Part shown: positions 58,842 to 64,000 of the stretch, piece by piece
Layout of the letters: the number at the start of each line of letters is the position of its first letter
How positions within the stretch are numbered: the first letter of the stretch is position 1
From: Chlorocebus sabaeus
Lineage: Eukaryota; Chordata; Mammalia; Primates; Cercopithecidae
Assembly (NCBI RefSeq): GCF_047675955.1
Contig: NC_132911.1
Coordinates: 77,765,208 to 77,829,207 of the forward strand
DNA length: 64,000 nt
Direction: 5' to 3'
Notes under the pieces: model-generated
Told to the model about the DNA's origin: nothing
Databases searched by the model: none
What the model saw: only the letters and a program-made list of their open reading frames with translations
Made by a program: the position numbers and the translations under genes

Positions 58842-59734
58842 TCTCAAACTAAGGTGCGCTGACACCCAAGCCTGTGCTCTTCCTAATTGATTTACATTAC
58901 CTTATTTTTTCAAAGTACCATTTCTACAATGCTGATATTAAGTATTCTATACATAACATCAAACTAATCAACTGTCTTTCTGATTATTACTGGTGGAAGC
59001 CATGGAGAAACACGTATAGACAATGACTACAGAGAAACGTAGCTGTCAGATTTATTTTTCTCATCAACATTCTAGAAAAGATTAACAGGGTAAGGGGAGC
59101 TAAATTGACATCATTCCACTTACTCTGACAATTAAGCAAGGCTTTGTACTGCCTTTTCTTTATCTCTCACTATGTTTCAATTGTTTAATAAAGCCCATTT
59201 CTGTGGCATCTATGCAAGCCTACTTTGTTTTCATATATAACAATCATAAACATACATGTGTTATTTATAGTGTATACACTATTTCTTGTTATTTTCTTTA
59301 AGATGGGGGAAAGAATAAGGGATAATGACAGCAAAGATAACAGGGCAGCATTAGAAGCAAAAGTGAATTGAAGTCATTAACAATGTGTTCCTAATTATAG
59401 CTCTGTCACTTATAATTATTGTACACCTAGGCAATTCTCTTGAACTTTTCAGGTATTAAACTTTCTTGTACTTAAAATACAAGAAAACAAAAGGAAGAAA
59501 CAAAACACAGTGTTGGGATTCTAGTCATTACCACGCATACTATGAATTTAGGATTATGTAAACTAACAAATGTACCTATTCTCTAAAAGAAATCAGCTAC
59601 AGTATACAGACTCTTAAGAGCATGGCTATTCATTTTAAGAATGCATGCTGAGTACCATACATGGTAATAAAAGATACGACCACAGACCCAAGAGACAACA
59701 TTTTATAGTGAAATTAAAGTTATAACTGAAGTTA
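58842..59734. other. Intronic, nothing recognised
   Basis: UBE2W intron sequence with no supported feature. Confidence 0.5.
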
Positions 59735-59935
59735 TACTGAAGTGGCAGTTATAGTTAATCTTAACTCGTTGTGTGAGCAAGTTATGTTATCTCTCCAGTT
59801 TTAACTACCTCAATAATAAAACAGAAGATAATCACCTTATAGTGTTGTTGGAGATAAACGACCCTACATAAGTAAAAAACCTAGCACATTCCTGACTCAG
59901 AGTCAATACATGGTAAATTAAATGCAATGCAAAAG
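59735..59935 (+). repeat. MIR SINE
   Basis: 'cgttgtgtgagcaagttat', 'ttaactacctcaataataaa', 'cttatagtgttgttggagat' and 'cctagcacattcctgactca' follow the MIR/MIRb core and 3' region in order. Heavily diverged. Confidence 0.7.
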
Positions 59936-60250
59936 CTGCATACAAAACAAAAAACTATCTCTTTATATATTAGGTCCTTCTTAATCTTCGAAATTCCTTT
60001 CTTGATTTTCCACCCACATCTACTAGGCAGAGTAATATTCCCAGGAAAAATGGTGGTCTTTCGTTCTGTTTATACGGCAATTTGAGGACACACAACATAA
60101 ATTTACATGTGACCTATGCAAACAAGCACAGCTTTTAAAAATAAAGAGCTAACCAAGTGTCTCATCAATCCTCATAATATCTGCATGACATGCAGATACT
60201 ACATGAGGTCAAAGACAACATAACTGTCAACATCGTGCATGGTACTTTCT

Positions 60251-60544
60251 TTTTTTCTTGGTACAGAGTTTTGCTCTTGTTGCCCAGGCTGGAGTGCAAT
60301 CGCGCAGTCTCGGCTCACCACAACCTCCACCTCCTGGGTTCAAGTGATTCTCCTGCCTCAGCCTCCCAAGTAGCTGGGATTACAGGCATGTACCACCATG
60401 CCAGGCTTATTTTTTGTATTTTTAGTAGAGGGGGTGGTTCTCCATGTTGTTCAGGCTGGTCTCGAACTCTTGAACTCAGGTGATCTGCCTGTCTCAGCCT
60501 CCCAAAGTGTTGGGATTACAGGTGTGAACCGCTGCGCCCGGCCT
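60251..60544 (-). repeat. Alu SINE
   Basis: Antisense Alu with perfect 16-bp duplications 'gtgcatggtactttct' at 60235-60250 and 60545-60560. Confidence 0.97.
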
Positions 60545-60568
60545 GTGCATGGTACTTTCTAATAACTC

Positions 60569-60879
60569 TTTTTTTTTGAGACAAGGTATCACTCTGTCAC
60601 CCAGGCTGGAGAACTGTGGTGCAATCAGGGCTCACTGCAGCCTTGACTTCCTGGGCTCAAGCGACTCCCACCTCAGACTCCCAGGTAGCTGGGACCACAG
60701 GTACATACCACCACGTCCAGCCAACTTAAAAAGATTTTTTTTTTTTTTTTTTTTTACTAGAGATGGGATCTCCCTATGTTGTCCAGCTCGTCTTGAACTC
60801 CTGGGCTCAAGGGATCCTCTCGCCCCACCTCAGCCTCCCAAAGCATTGAGATTACAGGCATGAGCCACCATGCCAGGCC
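60569..60879 (-). repeat. Old Alu SINE
   Basis: AluJ-like antisense copy with an expanded central T run (about 60737-60756), ending 'gagccaccatgccaggcc'. Confidence 0.93.
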
Positions 60880-60884
60880 TAATG

Positions 60885-61640
60885 AGATTTTATTAGTTAA
60901 AAAAGTAAGATATGTTCATTGTAGAAACTTCAGAAAAGTAGAAATAAAAATCACCCAGTGACAACCACTGTTAAAGTTTTTGGGGGTATATTTCATTCTA
61001 GTCATTTTGCTGTTTCCTATACCATCAAAGCCTATACAAAATGGCAGCCGAGTAGCTGCATTTTGTGCACACTTAAATTACATCAATTTAAACCATCAGG
61101 GTTTATGATTCCAATCACAAGCATATGCCCCAGAGTAAGGATGCGATGAGACTACACGTGTTGTTCTCTCAATTAGTCTCAGTTCTTCAATACCTGTGAG
61201 TACCTAGTACTCTAATTCTAATGTTTAAGCATTAGAATTTTTTTATTTCTTCACACATCATGGTTGTTAAAGACACAATCATCTATTCCACTCTGGAGGA
61301 AAAATTGGCTTTGGTGGATTTATTAATAAAGAGGATACATACCAATAAGGTCTTCTTAAAGGATTTTTCAAAGGTAATTATAACTATACAAAATTTTTAC
61401 CTTACATGCTGACTATAGACTATAATTCAAGTGATGCCATTTCACTGCACTGCCTTGACAAACCTTTTCCATATTATTGACATTTACACTATTCCCAAAT
61501 TATCCCTAGAATTAGTAATGTTGAAATTAGTATAGTTGGTTCTAAGTCTTTTTCTAGATCGTTAATTTCTTAGGATGATGTGTGGTGGGTCAAACAGGAT
61601 AGTGTTCATATTTTTTAAGGTCTCAATATATGCTACCAAA
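60885..61640 (+). mobile_element. Possible old LINE fragment
   Basis: 'gatatgttcattgtagaaac', 'aaaatcacccagtgacaacc' and 'actgttaaagttttt' are phrases of a common old LINE non-coding region. Boundaries and subfamily are uncertain. Confidence 0.45.
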
Positions 61641-61649
61641 TTTCTTCCA

Positions 61650-62030
61650 AAAAACTAAAAAAAAATTTTTTTGTGGGTACAAAGTAGGTGTATATATCTA
61701 TGGGGCACATGAGATATTTTGATACAAGCACACAATGCATAATAATTGCACCTGGGTAAATGAGGTATCCATCACATCAAGCAGTTATCCTTTCTATTAC
61801 AATCCAATTATACTTTCAGCTATTTGAAAATGCACAATAAATTACTGTTGACTATAGTCACCCTGTTGTGCTCTCAAATACCAGATCTTCTTCATTCTAC
61901 TTTTTGTGCCCATCATAAAGCTTCTTAATGTGCTTTCATCATCATCCTCTTCATGGATCTTCCACATCCATATCCACATCTCATATACTCTTAACAATCT
62001 GATTCTTTATAAGACTATTTTTATAGCCTA
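61650..62030 (+). mobile_element. L1 fragment
   Basis: 'acaaagtaggtgtatatatc', 'atggggcacatgagatattt', 'gaggtatccatcacatcaag', 'attactgttgactatagtca' and 'ccctgttgtgctctcaaata' are standard phrases of primate L1 non-coding regions. No ORF. Confidence 0.75.
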
Positions 62031-63390
62031 GAAGATGGCACAAAGGTAAAAATTTTACAGTTCATTTACAATAAATTAAAAGAAAAATTCTTGCCTGACC
62101 AGTATTTCGATATGATAGGATTTACTCTACAATAAAGGTATTGTTGTTTTGGCTGTTATAATTTGTGGTATAACTACCTTGTAATCTTTTAAAGCGTTTC
62201 TATTTGTAAAAATTTAAAATGTTTAACTTTTTATAAATTATTATGTTGTGTGTTTTCCCCATCCTCCCAAAAAAATAAAGGATGAAAGAAGAAGTAATCT
62301 CATTATTATCAGTTTCCTTGAGAACTATAGGGACAGTTGTTATAGGATGCTCTGAGGTAGATTAATAAAAGGAGAGAGGAAAAAGATTAAAATGGGATAT
62401 AATCTGCATCAGGATGAAAAAAGAGTCAGTTTCATTTGTTTAACAACATGCAACAAATGCCACTCTAAATGTATGCTCCACTTTTGGTTGCTTTAGAACA
62501 AGAGTTTTATATTTTCTATATATGATATACACAAAAAATCAGTTTAGAATTCAACAATATTTTTAAGTGATTATTGCAGAGTTAAAGAAGTGTATTACAT
62601 TTTTTTTTTTCAAAAGAGTCTATACATCCATTCGTAATATTCTTGTTCTTAAAGTTTTGACCCCTGTCTTAAGTACTGATACAAATGCCAAAGTCAAAGG
62701 TACCCAAAACTGTTCCTTCTGAAAGGGTAAGTTATATGAATTTTGGTCATTTTTACTCCCTGGACCTAGACTACACCAAATATATGAATTGGCTCATTTG
62801 TCCTACAAGTCGGTTTATAGTCAATTTTTTGACTACTTTTCCTTTCCTTTTTAGAGGTTCTTCTAAGTGGAGGATAAATTATTTTAGATTTCTCCACGAT
62901 TTCAGAACATTTACCACTGTCTAACAAAATTATTAAACGACTGCTGAGAGTCACACTTTCACTTAGCTGCCGTTCTGTACAGAATGTAATTAATGTTTTT
63001 AGGGTATGGGATACCTCTTGACTATTACTCTCTTCATATGCCTAAATAGACACATATTTTTGATGAAACCTCACACCAAACAGTTCTTTAATATTATAGA
63101 TGAGGATCACATTGCAAAGTTAGTGCTACTCAGTTAAACAAAACTTTTAAAAAATGTACCAAAGATAGTCTAAAAACAGCTTTACAAATTATGCAACAAT
63201 GTTTATAACATAGTAAAACAAAATTGATTATATATATAAATGCACAGAATAAGATCTGTTTACTGTATTTCCCTCTTGGTGAAAGAGAATAAAAGAAATG
63301 TGAAAATAATTTTGTAGTTTAAAAAAGTGGGTGAACATCCATACATTATTGATAATAAAAGAAAGAGCACTTTAAAAATTAAATACTTAC
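62031..63390. other. Intronic, nothing recognised
   Basis: UBE2W intron sequence, AT-rich, bounded on the right by the donor of exon 63391-63482. Confidence 0.5.
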
Positions 63391-63482
63391 TGTGTAATTG
63401 AATTTTGAACACTTTTTTCATTTAAGGTCATCCCAGGAGGTGGGTCATTTTGCAAAGCCAACAGTTCTTTCTGTAGTCGTTT
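63391..63482 (-). CDS. UBE2W: UBE2W coding exon, residues 6-36
   Basis: Acceptor 'ttttctag' (AG at 63484-63483), donor ACA-CA|GTAAGT at 63390. Translates Lys-Arg-Leu-Gln-Lys-Glu-Leu-Leu to Asn-Ser-Ile-Thr with two bases of Gln36. This is E2 helix 1 and strand 1. The Pro-Pro-Pro-Gly-Met segment is the usual E2 turn. 92 bp, phase 0 in, phase 2 out. The start codon exon lies outside the window, so the protein is partial here. Confidence 0.97.
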
Positions 63483-63512
63483 CTAGAAAAGAACATCAAT
63501 AATGATTTGTCC

Positions 63513-63796
63513 TTTTTTTTGAGACTAGGTCTGTGTTACCCAGGTTGGAGTATGGTGGTGTGATCACAGCTCACCACATCCTCAAACTCCTGGGCTCAAG
63601 GAATCCTCCCACCTCAGCCTTCCAAGTAGCTTGAGACTACAGGCACACACCACAATGCCCAGTTAATTTTTTTTGGTAGAGATGGGGGTCTCACTTTGCT
63701 GCTCAGGCTGATACTGAACACCTGGCCTCAAGCAATTCTCCCAACCTCAGCTTCCCAAAGTGCTGAGATTACAGGTGTGAGCTACCACACTCGGCC
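63513..63796 (-). repeat. Old Alu SINE next to exon
   Basis: AluJ-like antisense copy, poly-T to 'gctaccacactcggcc', only 30 bp upstream (transcript sense) of the acceptor of exon 63391-63482. The rest of the window to 64000 is intron without a recognised feature. Confidence 0.93.
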
Positions 63797-64000
63797 TGTA
63801 CTTTTAAAAAAACAACATAACATCCTTCTAGTTATCCTTGATAACATCCTTCTACAATCTGAAATCACTACATTTCCTCCAAATGTTCATACCTTTCTCT
63901 TTACTAGCCCCTTATATATTCTATATACATATTGCTCAAAAGTTGAATAGCCTGTCCTATAATTCACAATCTACTGTCAAACTATTTCAACACTAGAGCT

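Larger units (their letters stand above)
24235..64000 (-). other. UBE2W: UBE2W transcription unit (3' part)
   Basis: Minus-strand gene for ubiquitin-conjugating enzyme E2 W. Five coding exons lie in the window and encode residues 6-151 of a 151-residue protein, joined with consistent phases. The exon for the first five residues, the 5'UTR and the promoter are beyond 64000. Introns are about 4.9 kb (3'UTR exon to 39155, about 7 kb), 4.8 kb, 14 kb and 5.1 kb, all GT-AG. The 3' boundary is inferred from a poly(A) signal at 24260-24255 and is not proven. In human the gene lies at 8q21.11 between STAU2 and ELOC (recalled knowledge); neither neighbour is visible here. Confidence 0.9.

Overview
The window is nuclear DNA of a catarrhine primate, most likely an Old World monkey (Cercopithecidae: macaque, baboon or vervet group). 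It holds more than fifty Alu copies in every state of decay, plus LINE-1, L2, MIR, MaLR solo LTRs and DNA-transposon fossils. The youngest Alus (2153-2468, 2995-3291, 34739-34838 and 37379-37678) carry the variant set I associate with the AluYR lineage of Old World monkeys: 'gctcaagcctg', 'aaaaactagccggg' and 'gatccggccactgc' in place of the human AluY bases. The species cannot be fixed from the sequence.

One protein-coding gene is present, on the minus strand. Five coding exons at 63391-63482, 58189-58291, 44011-44166, 39155-39230 and 32130-32143 have consensus GT-AG borders and matching phases. They encode residues 6-151 of UBE2W, the ubiquitin-conjugating enzyme E2 W, which ubiquitinates protein N-termini. 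The first coding exon (five residues in the known protein), the promoter and the 5'UTR lie beyond position 64000. The terminal exon probably continues as a 3'UTR of nearly 8 kb, ending at an AATAAA (minus strand, 24260-24255) followed by U- and GU-rich sequence. That stretch holds only two Alus, whereas its flanks hold one every 500-900 bp.

Layout: 1-24230 lies downstream of the gene and has no gene I can support. It is an Alu-dense graveyard with an antisense L1 3'UTR (6303-7545), an old L1-like block (20245-21560), an L2 (21570-22370), a 390-bp GGAA/GAAA polypurine tract (10304-10695), a Tigger-like transposon and two copies of a TG...CA-like dispersed repeat. Positions 24235-32143 are the UBE2W terminal exon. 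Positions 32144-64000 are UBE2W introns and internal exons, with MaLR solo LTRs (33240-33631 and 52433-52837, the second nested in an L2), a complete hAT-type MITE (57600-57927) and more Alus.

I found no novel multi-gene system. The observations most worth a second look are two trimeric Alus, each inside a single target-site duplication, a tail-less head-to-tail Alu pair, the long Alu-poor 3'UTR, a lineage-specific Alu that forms an inverted pair around a UBE2W exon, and the large polypurine microsatellite.
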